Source: Microbacterium sp. Nx66 (GTDB lineage Bacteria; Actinomycetota; Actinomycetes; Actinomycetales; Microbacteriaceae). From it: a DNA stretch of 64,000 bases. A program made the position numbers and the translations under genes. The stretch covers positions 868,001-932,000 of the forward strand of contig NZ_LR880474.1 of the NCBI RefSeq assembly GCF_904066215.1. Direction: 5' to 3'. A model generated the notes under the pieces. The model did no database searches, was not told where the DNA came from, and saw nothing but the letters and a program-made list of their open reading frames with translations. Numbering within the stretch: the first letter of the stretch is position 1; each line of letters begins with the position of its first letter. Below, in pieces: positions 25,547 through 35,166 of this stretch.

Positions 25547-26314
25547 TCAGGCGGCGTCGGTCCCGAGGGTGCCGAGGTAGAGGCCGATGACCTTCGGATC
25601 GTTCAGCAGCTCCCGACCGGTGCCCTCGTAGGCGTCCTTCCCCTGGTCGAGCACGTAGCCGCGGTCGCAGATCTGCAGGCACCGACGGGCGTTCTGCTCG
25701 ACCATGATCGTCGTCACGCCCGCCTTGTTGATGTCGGAGACGCGGATGAAGGCGTCGTCCTGCCGCACGGGGGAGAGGCCGGCGGACGGCTCGTCCAGCA
25801 GCAGCACGGACGGGTCCATCATGAGCGCGCGGGACATGGCGACCATCTGGCGCTCGCCGCCGGAGAGCGAGCCCGCACGCTGCTTCAGGCGTTTGCCGAT
25901 CTCGGCGAAGATGCTGCTGACGAACTCGAGCCGCTCCGCGAAGATCTTCGGGTTCTGGTAGAGCCCCATCTCCAGGTTCTCCTGGATGGTGAGTGACGGG
26001 AACACGTTGTTCGTCTGCGGCACGAAGGCGACACCGCGGCGTACGAGCTTGTCGGCCTTGAGGCCGACGATGCTCTCGCCCTTGACGGTGATGTCGCCCT
26101 CGCGGACGTTCACCATGCCGAAGATCGCCTTGAGGAGCGTCGACTTCCCGGCGCCGTTCGGGCCGATGATGCCGATGAGCTCGCCCTGGCGGGCGACGAG
26201 GTTCGCGCCGTTGAGGATGTTCACTCCCGGCAGGTAGCCTGCGTGCACGTCCTTCAGCTCGACGATGACGTCGCCGGTCTCGGGGGTGCCCTCGGCGGGG
26301 ATCGCGGTGCTCAT
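25547..26314 (-). CDS. livF: branched-chain amino acid ABC transporter ATPase LivF
   Basis: Cytoplasmic ATPase of 255 residues. Walker A GIIGPNGAGKSTLLKAIFG is near residues 48-66, the signature SLSGGERQMVAMSRALMMDP and Walker B VLLLDEPSAGLSP are intact. ATG at 26314 overlaps the livG stop by 4 bp. Last gene of the leftward liv operon. Confidence 0.93.
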   Translation of the reverse strand: MSTAIPAEGTPETGDVIVELKDVHAGYLPGVNILNGANLVARQGELIGIIGPNGAGKSTLLKAIFGMVNVREGDITVKGESIVGLKADKLVRRGVAFVPQTNNVFPSLTIQENLEMGLYQNPKIFAERLEFVSSIFAEIGKRLKQRAGSLSGGERQMVAMSRALMMDPSVLLLDEPSAGLSPVRQDDAFIRVSDINKAGVTTIMVEQNARRCLQICDRGYVLDQGKDAYEGTGRELLNDPKVIGLYLGTLGTDAA

Positions 26315-27309
26315 GCCTTGTCCTCCTCGGCGGCGTCCTCGGCCTCGACCTCGGCCTCGACCTCCGTCTCGATCTGCTCGCGGATGCGCTCCGCGTCGGC
26401 GTCCGAGATCACCGGGAGGCGGCCGGTGACGGCGCCGAGGTCCACGTCCTGATGGGCGCCCAGGTAGGCGTCCACGACCGCGGGGTCCTCCATGACGGTC
26501 TCCGGAGGCCCCTCGGCCACCACGCGCCCCTCGGCCATCACGACGACCCAATCGGCGATGTGACGCACCATGTGCATGTCGTGCTCCACGAAGAGCACCG
26601 TCATCCCGAGGTCCTTGAGGTCGAGGATGTGGTCGAGGAGCGACTGCGTGAGGGCGGGGTTCACCCCGGCCATCGGCTCGTCGAGCATCACCAGGTTCGG
26701 GTCGCTCATGAGCGCCCGTGCCATCTCCAGGAGCTTGCGCTGACCGCCGGAGAGGGAGGCGGCGAAGTCCTGCTCCTTGGCGTCGAGCTTGAAGCGCACG
26801 AGGAGCTCGTGGGCCCGCTGCTCGATCTCCTGCTCCTGCGCGCGCCAGAGGAAGGGGAAGAGCCCGGCCCAGAAGCCCTCGCCGCGCTGGTCCTTCGCTC
26901 CGAGCTTCATGTTCTCCAGCACGGTCAGCAGCGACAGCGACTTGGTGAGCTGGAAGGTGCGCACCTGGCCCATCCGGGCGACTTTGAAGGACGGGATGCC
27001 GGAGAGGCTCTTGCCGTCGTACGACCAGGTACCGCTATTGGGCTTGTCGAACCCGCAGAGGAGGTTGAACAGCGTGGTCTTCCCGGCGCCGTTGGGGCCG
27101 ATGAGTGCCGTGATGGCGCCACGCGGGATCTCGAGGTGATCGACGTCGACGGCGGTCAGTCCGCCGAAGCGCCGCTGCACCGCGTCCACGACGAGGATCG
27201 GGTCGACCTTCTTGACTCCGGGGGCGGCGGGACCCGCGGCGAGGCCGGTGGTCTTGGCGCGGGGAGCGCTCTTCGCGGGCGTGACGGCCGCGTCGTTCTC
27301 ACTTGACAA
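26311..27309 (-). CDS. livG: branched-chain amino acid ABC transporter ATPase LivG
   Basis: Partner ATPase, 332 residues. Walker A LIGPNGAGKTTLFNLLCG, signature SLSGGQRKLLEMARALMSDP, Walker B LVMLDEPMAGVNPAL and the switch His in VEHDMHMVRHIAD are present. It is longer than a usual LivG (about 255) because of a 40-residue Ala/Pro/Lys N-terminus and a highly acidic Glu/Ala tail after about residue 290. The TTG start at 27309 is supported by AGGGAGA nine bases upstream; it lies 11 bp inside livM. Confidence 0.92.
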   Translation of the reverse strand: MSSENDAAVTPAKSAPRAKTTGLAAGPAAPGVKKVDPILVVDAVQRRFGGLTAVDVDHLEIPRGAITALIGPNGAGKTTLFNLLCGFDKPNSGTWSYDGKSLSGIPSFKVARMGQVRTFQLTKSLSLLTVLENMKLGAKDQRGEGFWAGLFPFLWRAQEQEIEQRAHELLVRFKLDAKEQDFAASLSGGQRKLLEMARALMSDPNLVMLDEPMAGVNPALTQSLLDHILDLKDLGMTVLFVEHDMHMVRHIADWVVVMAEGRVVAEGPPETVMEDPAVVDAYLGAHQDVDLGAVTGRLPVISDADAERIREQIETEVEAEVEAEDAAEEDKA

Positions 27310-28276
27310 AGGTCATCTCCCTCTTGTTCCCCAGGATGCCCTGCGGGCGGAACACGACGATGAGCATCAGCACGATGCCGATGAGGATGTAGCGCACCAC
27401 GTCGGCCTGTGCGCTCGTCATGGGCAGGTAGCCGGCCGTGGCCATCGCCGGGAGGAGCGCGCCGAGGAAGGCGAACACCACCCAGAAGAGCACGGCGCCG
27501 AGCGTCGGGCCGAAGACCGTCGCCGCACCGCCGAGGAGCAGGATCGTCCACAGGAAGAACGTCAGCGACGTCGAGTAGCTGCCGGGGATGACCGCCGAGG
27601 GCAGGACGAAGACGATGCCGCCGAGCGCACCGATCACACCACCCACCACGAGCGCCTGCATCTTGTACGCGAAGACGTTCTTACCGAGCGACCGCACGGC
27701 GTCCTCGTCCTCGCGGATGCCCTTGAGCACGCGGCCCCACGGGCTGCGCATGAGCGCCCAGACCACGAGGATCGTCAGAGCGAGGGTGAGCAGACCGAAC
27801 ACACGCACCCAGAGGTCGTTCGCGTTGTACGTCCACGGGCCGAAGCCGTACGTCCCCGGAGGGAACGGGTTGGCATCGCGGAAGCTCTGGTGGTAGCCGG
27901 AGAGCCCGCCGGCGGAGTTCGTCCAGTCCTTGAACAGCTCCGTGACGAACATCAGGCGCACGACCTCCGCGGCCGCGATGGTCGCGATGGCGAGGTAGTC
28001 GGCGCGCAGACGCAGCGTCGGGATGCCCAGCAGCAGGGCGAAGAGCGCTCCGCCGGTGATGCCGACGAGCACGCCCAGCCACCACGGGAAGCCGAAGGTG
28101 AGGATCGAGATCGCGTAGCCGTAGCCGCCGATCGCCATGAAGGCCGCCATGCCGAAGTTGAGCAGACCCGTGTAGCCGAAGTGCACAGCGAGGCCGGTGG
28201 CCGCGAGCGCGTAGGCGATCGTCGTCGGGCTGAACAGGTAGGAGGCGGTGTTGCCGAAGATGCTTCCGAAGTCCAT
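27299..28276 (-). CDS. livM: branched-chain amino acid ABC transporter permease LivM
   Basis: Membrane permease, 325 residues, about eight to ten helices. LNFGMAAFMAIGGYGYAISI and the EAA-like loop GRVLKGIREDEDAVRSLGKN identify LivM. It begins 3 bp after livH. Confidence 0.93.
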   Translation of the reverse strand: MDFGSIFGNTASYLFSPTTIAYALAATGLAVHFGYTGLLNFGMAAFMAIGGYGYAISILTFGFPWWLGVLVGITGGALFALLLGIPTLRLRADYLAIATIAAAEVVRLMFVTELFKDWTNSAGGLSGYHQSFRDANPFPPGTYGFGPWTYNANDLWVRVFGLLTLALTILVVWALMRSPWGRVLKGIREDEDAVRSLGKNVFAYKMQALVVGGVIGALGGIVFVLPSAVIPGSYSTSLTFFLWTILLLGGAATVFGPTLGAVLFWVVFAFLGALLPAMATAGYLPMTSAQADVVRYILIGIVLMLIVVFRPQGILGNKREMTFVK

Positions 28277-28279
28277 GCG

Positions 28280-29632
28280 TCAGCCCAACCTTTCCTTGCG
28301 TCCGAGGATGCCCTGCGGTCGCACGAGCAGGATGATGATCAGCGCGACGAGGGCGCTGGCGTACTTGAGGTCGGTCGGCACCCCGAGGAGCGTGGACACC
28401 TCGACCGCGAGGCCGACGATGATCGAGCCGATCAGGGCGCCGATCGCCGAGCCGAGCCCGCCGAGCGTGATGGCGCAGAACATCAGCAGCAGCATCTGCA
28501 TACCCATGTCCCACTTCACGCCGGGGCGGAAGTACGCCCAGAGGATCCCGGAGATCGCGGCCAGGGTGCCGGCGAGGATCCAGACGATGCGGATGACCTT
28601 GTCCACGTCGATGCCGGAGGCGGCGGCGAGCTGCGGGTTGTCCGAGATCGCCCTCGTCGCCTTGCCGGTGCGGGTGCGGGTGAGGAAGAACGCGACGCCG
28701 AGGATCACGATGATGCTGGTCGCCATGCCGATCAGGTCGATGTACGACAGGGAGATCGGCCCGAGACGGATGGGCTCCGGGCTGGAACCGGGCAGCTGAT
28801 AGGTGTTGCCGCCGATGATGTACTGCAGACCGTAGCGGAGGGCCAGCGAGAGGCCGATGCTGACGATCATGAGCTGGACGACGCCCAGACCCCGGCGCCG
28901 CAGCGGCTTCCAGATGCCGGCGTCCAGAGCCCAGCCGAGCGCCGCACCGCCGATGACCGCGGCGATGATGCCGGCCCACAGCGGGAGCTGCCAGAACGAG
29001 GTGACGACGAGCGTGACCACCGCGCCCCAGCTCACCATCTCGCCGTGCGCGAAGTTCGACAGCCGGGTCGTGCCGTAGATCAGCGCGGCGCCCATCGAGG
29101 CGAGCCCCAGCAGCAGACCGAAGTTCAGACCGCCCACCATGCGCGACAGGAGCTGGTCGAGGAAGGAGACGGTCACCCGCTCGCCCTCGCCGAGGAAGAA
29201 GTTCACGATCTTCGTGCCGGTGAGCCCGAACTCCAGCTCGAACGAGGCGGTCGTGCCCGAGACGGGCTGGATCCCCTCGGGGAGCTGCGTCGCGTCGACG
29301 ATCACGCCGTCCGGAAGCGTGGACTCGTCGACCGTCAGGGTGTACGTCTCCTTCTCCGGCACGTACAGGCGCCACTTGCCCTCGGCGTCGGTCTCGGTCT
29401 CGGCGTCGAAGCCGTTGCCCTCGATCGTCATCACGACGCCCTCGACGGGCTCGTCGCCGTCGGTGACGACGCCGGCGAAGTAGAAGTCGGTGACCTCCTG
29501 GCCGTCGTCCGTCGTCTCCGCGGATGCGGCTGAGGGAGGGAGGAGGAGCGATGCCGCGAGCGCCATCAGGATTCCGAAGAAGGCGAAGGCCCAAGGGCGC
29601 TTTCGCGGTCCGGCGAGTGCTGTGGGTCCCAC
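28280..29632 (-). CDS. livH: LivH permease with an N-terminal secreted beta-sandwich domain
   Basis: Branched-chain amino acid permease with an unusual N-terminus. From GTG at 29632 (GAGG upstream) the product has 450 residues. A signal peptide (RPWAFAFFGILMALAASLLL, then PPSAASA) is followed at about residues 40-140 by a domain resembling carboxypeptidase-regulatory/CNA-B folds (FYFAGVVTDGDEPVEGVVMT, DAEGKWRLYVPEKETYTLTV). The LivH core then starts (GLNFGLLLGLASMGAALIYG, LSNFAHGEMVSWGA) and ends with the EAA-like loop TGKATRAISDNPQLAAASGI and LVRPQGILGRKERLG. A usual LivH has about 290 residues, so some 150 are extra and extracellular. Confidence 0.9.
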   Translation of the reverse strand: MGPTALAGPRKRPWAFAFFGILMALAASLLLPPSAASAETTDDGQEVTDFYFAGVVTDGDEPVEGVVMTIEGNGFDAETETDAEGKWRLYVPEKETYTLTVDESTLPDGVIVDATQLPEGIQPVSGTTASFELEFGLTGTKIVNFFLGEGERVTVSFLDQLLSRMVGGLNFGLLLGLASMGAALIYGTTRLSNFAHGEMVSWGAVVTLVVTSFWQLPLWAGIIAAVIGGAALGWALDAGIWKPLRRRGLGVVQLMIVSIGLSLALRYGLQYIIGGNTYQLPGSSPEPIRLGPISLSYIDLIGMATSIIVILGVAFFLTRTRTGKATRAISDNPQLAAASGIDVDKVIRIVWILAGTLAAISGILWAYFRPGVKWDMGMQMLLLMFCAITLGGLGSAIGALIGSIIVGLAVEVSTLLGVPTDLKYASALVALIIILLVRPQGILGRKERLG

Positions 29633-31385
<1,753 letters not shown>

Positions 31386-31412
31386 CAGCGGCCCCCGGGA
31401 AGGGGGACGCAG

Positions 31413-31443
31413 GAGGGGCCGGATGCGCTGCATCCGGCCCCTC
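31413..31443. terminator. terminator between guaB and the convergent DUF4190 gene
   Basis: A 14-bp perfect stem (31413-31426 with 31430-31443) with a three-base loop; no T-run. It again contains GGATGC/GCATCC. Confidence 0.8.
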
Positions 31444-31459
31444 GTCGTCCGCGGTGCGG

Positions 31460-31870
31460 TCAGCCGCAGCGGTAGGTGACGCCGCCGACGTCCCACACCC
31501 CGGGTCCGAGCTCGGCGCACGTCCCGATCACGCCGGCCAGCACGGTCACCAGCAGGACGATCCCGATGATCGCGAAGATCGTCAGGATGGCGCCGACGAT
31601 GATGCCGGCGATCGCGATGCCCTTGGGGGCCTTCGCCTTGCCGAGCTGCACGGCGGCGATGATGCTGAGGATGAGGCCGACCGGCGGCAGCAGGAACGCC
31701 AGCACGAGGCCGATGATCGACAGCACCCGCCCGGGCGGCGAGGTCGGCGCGTCCTGCGCGTAGGGGGCGCCGGGCGGGGGAGCGGAGGCCGCGGGATACG
31801 GCGAGGGCGCGCCGCCGGGCGGCGGCGGGTTGTAGGGCGGCGGGGCGTCGGGCGACGGTGCGTCGGTCAT
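31460..31870 (-). CDS. DUF4190-type small membrane protein
   Basis: A 136-residue protein. The first 45 residues are Pro/Ala/Tyr-rich (PPPYNPPPPGGAPSPYP), typical of actinobacterial cytoplasmic tails, followed by two long hydrophobic helices (VLSIIGLVLAFLLPPVGLIL; GIAIAGIIVGAILTIFAIIG) separated by LGKAKAPKG, and a short tail with two cysteines. ATG at 31870 has GAGGAGA upstream. Role unknown. Confidence 0.75.
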   Translation of the reverse strand: MTDAPSPDAPPPYNPPPPGGAPSPYPAASAPPPGAPYAQDAPTSPPGRVLSIIGLVLAFLLPPVGLILSIIAAVQLGKAKAPKGIAIAGIIVGAILTIFAIIGIVLLVTVLAGVIGTCAELGPGVWDVGGVTYRCG

Positions 31871-31958
31871 GATCTCTCCTCGGTTCCGGTCGTAGCCCAG
31901 AGCGTAGCGACGGAGGGACGGGCATGCCATCCCCCTTCCGGGCCCCGCGCGCCGCGCG

Positions 31959-31964
31959 TACGGT
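31959..31964 (+). promoter_or_regulatory. -10 box of leaderless DUF2277 gene
   Basis: TACGGT ends six bases before the ATG at 31971. Confidence 0.45.
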
Positions 31965-31970
31965 GCCGGT

Positions 31971-32282
31971 ATGTGCCGAAACATCGTGCCTCTGAACAAC
32001 CTCGAGCCGGCAGCCACGGATGAGGAGTGCCAGGAGGCCGCGCTCCAGTTCGTCCGCAAGATCTCCGGGACGACGGCGCCCTCGCGCGCGAACCGCGAGG
32101 TGTTCGATCGCGCGGTGGCCGAGATCGCCGTGGCCACGCGGCGGCTGCTCGACGATCTCGTGACCTCGGCACCGCCCAAGAACCGCGAGGAGCAGGCGGC
32201 GAAGAGGCGGGCGCGATCGGCGGAGCGCTACGAGGCGATCCGGGTCTATCAGAAGGAGAAGCGGGCGGCGCGCGCGGGCTGA
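31971..32282 (+). CDS. DUF2277 family protein
   Basis: A 103-residue soluble protein starting MCRNIVPLNNLEPAATDEEC, then AALQFVRKISGTTAPS, the hallmark of DUF2277. The C-terminal half is a basic helix (KNREEQAAKRRARSAERYEA). No function is known for the family. Confidence 0.85.
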   Translation: MCRNIVPLNNLEPAATDEECQEAALQFVRKISGTTAPSRANREVFDRAVAEIAVATRRLLDDLVTSAPPKNREEQAAKRRARSAERYEAIRVYQKEKRAARAG

Positions 32283-32420
32283 CGCGCTGCGGGCCGGGGG
32301 TGGAGCCCTGTGCCAGAATCGACGTACCCTGCTCGACTTTCCCTGCGGCCCGGTGATGAAGGCACCGAGCTCGCACCGCCGAATCCCCCCGGCAGGGAAT
32401 CTCCCCAAGGAGAGCTGTAC
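32283..32420 (+). promoter_or_regulatory. promoter region of the response-regulator/PIG-L operon
   Basis: The 138-bp gap includes CAGAAT (32314-32319) and TACCCT (32325-32330), either of which could be the -10 box, giving a leader of about 85-95 nt. An upstream in-frame GTG (32310) would sit on the -10 region and is not preferred. No clear operator. Confidence 0.35.
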
Positions 32421-33467
32421 ATGGCTGAGGTCCCCCCTCGCATCCTCGTCGTCGACGACGACCACGACGTCGCCCTGCTCGTCAAGACCGTCCTGGAACG
32501 GCGTGCCGGCTGCGTCGTCGATCTCGCGGACGACGGCCGGTCGGCGCTCGAGAAGGCCGCGGCGGTGAAACCCGACGTCGTCGTGACCGACATCGAGATG
32601 CCGGGGCTCAGCGGCCTGGAGCTGCTCGCGGAACTGCGGCGCCTCATGCCGACCGTGCCGGTCGTCGTGATGACCGCGCACGTCTCGGTCGAGTACGCCG
32701 TGTCGGCGCTCCGGGCGCAGGCCGACGAGTTCCTCACCAAGCCGCTCGACAACGCCCGACTCGTGGAGTCGGTCACCCGGCTCGTCGAGGAGTCCCGGCG
32801 CCGGAAGGCGGAGGCGAAGACCGGCGAGGTCGTCCTCGCCATCGGGGCGCACCCGGACGACGTCGAGATCGGCGTCGGCGGCATCCTCGCGGCGCACGCG
32901 GCCGCCGGCGATCAGATCACGATCCTCACGCTCTCCCGCGGAGCGCGCGGCGGTGATGCGGACAGTCGCCAGCATGAGTCGCTCGCCGCGGCCGAGCAGG
33001 TGGGGGCGCGCCTGTTCGTCAAAGACCTCATCGACACCGAGATCTCGGGCGGAGGATCGACCGTCCGCCTCATCGAGGAGGTCGTGCAGGAGATCCAGCC
33101 GACCATCGTCTACACGCACTCGCACCACGACCGCCACCAGGATCACCGCGCGGTGAACGAGGCGACGATCGTCGCGACCCGCCGCGTCGGCACGGTCGCC
33201 TGCTACCAGAGCCCTTCCGCGACCATCGACTACCGGCCCACGCGCTTCGTCCGCATCGACCGCTTCCTGGATGACAAGCTGCGGCTGCTGGAGTGCTTCC
33301 AGTCCCAGACCGCGGCGAACCGGGAGTATCTCGCGCCGGAGTTCGTCACCGCCACCGCACGCTACTGGTCGCGGTTCGGCGGCGGCGAGGCGGTCGAGCC
33401 GCTGGAGGTCGTGCGCGAGACCGCCGAGTTCATCGGCGCCCATGAACTGAGTCGACGGGAGAGCTGA
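32421..33467 (+). CDS. response regulator receiver fused to a PIG-L family N-deacetylase
   Basis: A 348-residue fusion. Residues 1-118 form a receiver: ILVVDDDHDV with Asp12/Asp13, the phospho-acceptor Asp57 in VVVTDIEMPGLSG, Thr85 in VVVMTAH and Lys107 in FLTKPLD. Instead of a DNA-binding output it continues into a zinc-dependent PIG-L/LmbE deacetylase, with the metal motif AIGAHPDDVEIGVGGILA (His144, Asp147) and the second site YTHSHHDRHQDHRAV. Phosphorylation could control removal of an acetyl group from a sugar. ATG at 32421 follows AAGGAGAG. First gene of the operon; the kinase at its end is the probable partner. Confidence 0.88.
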   Translation: MAEVPPRILVVDDDHDVALLVKTVLERRAGCVVDLADDGRSALEKAAAVKPDVVVTDIEMPGLSGLELLAELRRLMPTVPVVVMTAHVSVEYAVSALRAQADEFLTKPLDNARLVESVTRLVEESRRRKAEAKTGEVVLAIGAHPDDVEIGVGGILAAHAAAGDQITILTLSRGARGGDADSRQHESLAAAEQVGARLFVKDLIDTEISGGGSTVRLIEEVVQEIQPTIVYTHSHHDRHQDHRAVNEATIVATRRVGTVACYQSPSATIDYRPTRFVRIDRFLDDKLRLLECFQSQTAANREYLAPEFVTATARYWSRFGGGEAVEPLEVVRETAEFIGAHELSRRES

Positions 33468-34456
33468 TGACGAAGCGCGTACTGGTCACCGGAGCCGGAG
33501 GCCCCGCCGGCGTCGCCGTGATCCGCTCCCTGCTGCGACGGCCCGATCTGACGGTCTTCGCGGCCGACATGGACGGATGGGCGAGCGGCATCTACCTCGT
33601 GCCACCGGCGCAACGCCGTCTGGTTCCCCCGGGGCGTGACGAGGACTTCGTGCCGGCGATCGCGCGGATGGTCGCGGAGGACGGTCTCGACCTCGTGATC
33701 TCGACCGTCGACGTGGAGCTGATCGCCCTCGCGGACCGCCGCGATGAGCTGGCCCCCGCGGTCCTCGCCGCGCCGCCCGCCGACACGCTGCACACGGCCC
33801 TCGACAAGCTCGCTCTCGCGGAGCGCTGCGCGCCGACCGGTCGTGTGCCGCGCACCGTGCTCGCCGGGCCGGATGCCGCGGAAGTCGCGTGGGAGTTCCC
33901 CGTGTTCGCCAAGCCCCGCCAGGGTGCGGGCAGTCGCGGTGTGCGCCTCGTCCCGGACGCCGAGGCGCTCGCCGCCCTCCCCACCGATGAGGGGCTGATC
34001 GTGCAGGACTTCCTCCCGGGCGAGGAGTACTCGGTCGATGTGATCGCCGACGCGTCCGGCGGTGTGGTCGCGGCGGTCCCGCGCACCCGCGCCCGTGTGG
34101 ACTCGGGGGTCGCCATCGCCGGTCGCACCCTCCGCGATCCCGAGCTCGAGGAGACCGCCGCCGCCATCGCGCGGGCGATCGGCCTCGTCGGCGTCGCCAA
34201 CGTGCAACTCCGTCGCGATCGGGACGGGCGGGCCGTGCTGCTCGAGGTCAACCCGCGCTTCCCCGGGGCGCTCCCGCTGACGATCGCCGCCGGAGTCGAC
34301 ATCCCGTCGCTCGTCGCCGACCTCTTCCTCGGTCGGGAGATCCCGGTGCAGGTGCCCTTCCGCGAGGTCGCATCGGTGCGCTTCCTGGAGGACGTGATCG
34401 TCGAGGTCGACGACGTGCTCGTGTCGGCGCACGCCGGTCACCAGGAGGAACTGTGA
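33467..34456 (+). CDS. ATP-grasp domain protein (carbamoyl-phosphate-synthase-like)
   Basis: ATP-dependent carboxylate-amine/thiol ligase fold, 329 residues. An N-terminal Rossmann-like part (KRVLVTGAGGPAGVAVIRSL) is followed by the ATP-grasp core: FAKPRQGAGSRGVRLV, IVQDFLPGEEYSVDV and the Mg-binding VLLEVNPRFPGALPLTIAAG. It resembles ATP-grasp proteins found in polysaccharide or peptide-tailoring loci. Its ATG shares one base with the upstream stop. The substrate is unknown. Confidence 0.85.
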   Translation: MTKRVLVTGAGGPAGVAVIRSLLRRPDLTVFAADMDGWASGIYLVPPAQRRLVPPGRDEDFVPAIARMVAEDGLDLVISTVDVELIALADRRDELAPAVLAAPPADTLHTALDKLALAERCAPTGRVPRTVLAGPDAAEVAWEFPVFAKPRQGAGSRGVRLVPDAEALAALPTDEGLIVQDFLPGEEYSVDVIADASGGVVAAVPRTRARVDSGVAIAGRTLRDPELEETAAAIARAIGLVGVANVQLRRDRDGRAVLLEVNPRFPGALPLTIAAGVDIPSLVADLFLGREIPVQVPFREVASVRFLEDVIVEVDDVLVSAHAGHQEEL

Positions 34457-35166
34457 GCCATCCCGCCCTGCGCGGAGACCACCACGTCCACTCCACGTTC
34501 TCCGATGACGCGGTCTCCACGCTGGCGGAGAACGTCGCCGCCGCTGCGGCCGTCGGTCTCGAGACGGTCCGCCTCGTCGACCACGTACGGCAGAGCACGA
34601 CCTGGGTGCCGGAGTACCTCGCCGCGGTCCGTCGGCTGCGCGTTCCGGACGGACTCACGGTGCTCACGGGCGTCGAGGCGAAGATCCTCGACGCCTCGGG
34701 GGAACTCGACATGCCGGTGCTGCCTGTGGGCATCGACCGGATCCTCATCGCCGACCATCAGTTCCCCGGCGTGGACGGGCCGCTCGGTCCCACCGCCGTC
34801 CGCGAGCGCATCGCCGCGGGGTGGGCGCCGACCGACGTCCTCGACCAGTTCACGGACGCGGTCATCGCGACCATGCGACGCCATCCGGGCAACCAGCTCG
34901 CGCACTGCTTCTCGATCCTGCCGAAGATCGGTCTCGCGGAGGAGGAGCTCGGAGCCGAGCGCCTCGAGGCCTGGGCTCGCGCCGCCGCGGAGACGGACAC
35001 CCTCGTCGAGGTCAACGAGAAGTGGGTGTGCCCCGGCGCGGAGGCGCTGACCGCGCTGGAGCGCGCGGGTGCCGGGATCGTCGCGTCCACCGACAGCCAC
35101 GTGGCCGCAGACGTCGGCCGGTACTCCCGCATCCTCCCGCTGCTCGAAGGGACGGAAGGACGCTGA
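34453..35166 (+). CDS. PHP domain phosphoesterase
   Basis: Metal-dependent phosphoesterase, histidinol-phosphatase-like, 237 residues. The PHP motifs are visible: GDHHVHSTFSDDAVSTL (residues about 8-24), RLVDHV, GVEAKI, ADHQFPG, HCFSILPKIG and the final STDSHVAADVG. GTG start overlapping the ATP-grasp gene by 4 bp. It probably dephosphorylates a small intermediate of the pathway; this is inferred from the fold. Confidence 0.85.
   Translation: MSHPALRGDHHVHSTFSDDAVSTLAENVAAAAAVGLETVRLVDHVRQSTTWVPEYLAAVRRLRVPDGLTVLTGVEAKILDASGELDMPVLPVGIDRILIADHQFPGVDGPLGPTAVRERIAAGWAPTDVLDQFTDAVIATMRRHPGNQLAHCFSILPKIGLAEEELGAERLEAWARAAAETDTLVEVNEKWVCPGAEALTALERAGAGIVASTDSHVAADVGRYSRILPLLEGTEGR

Noticed and set aside
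27212..29533. A plus-strand open frame of over 700 codons across livM and livH
   Set aside because: It is His/Glu/Arg/Asp-rich low complexity and antisense to two clear permease genes.
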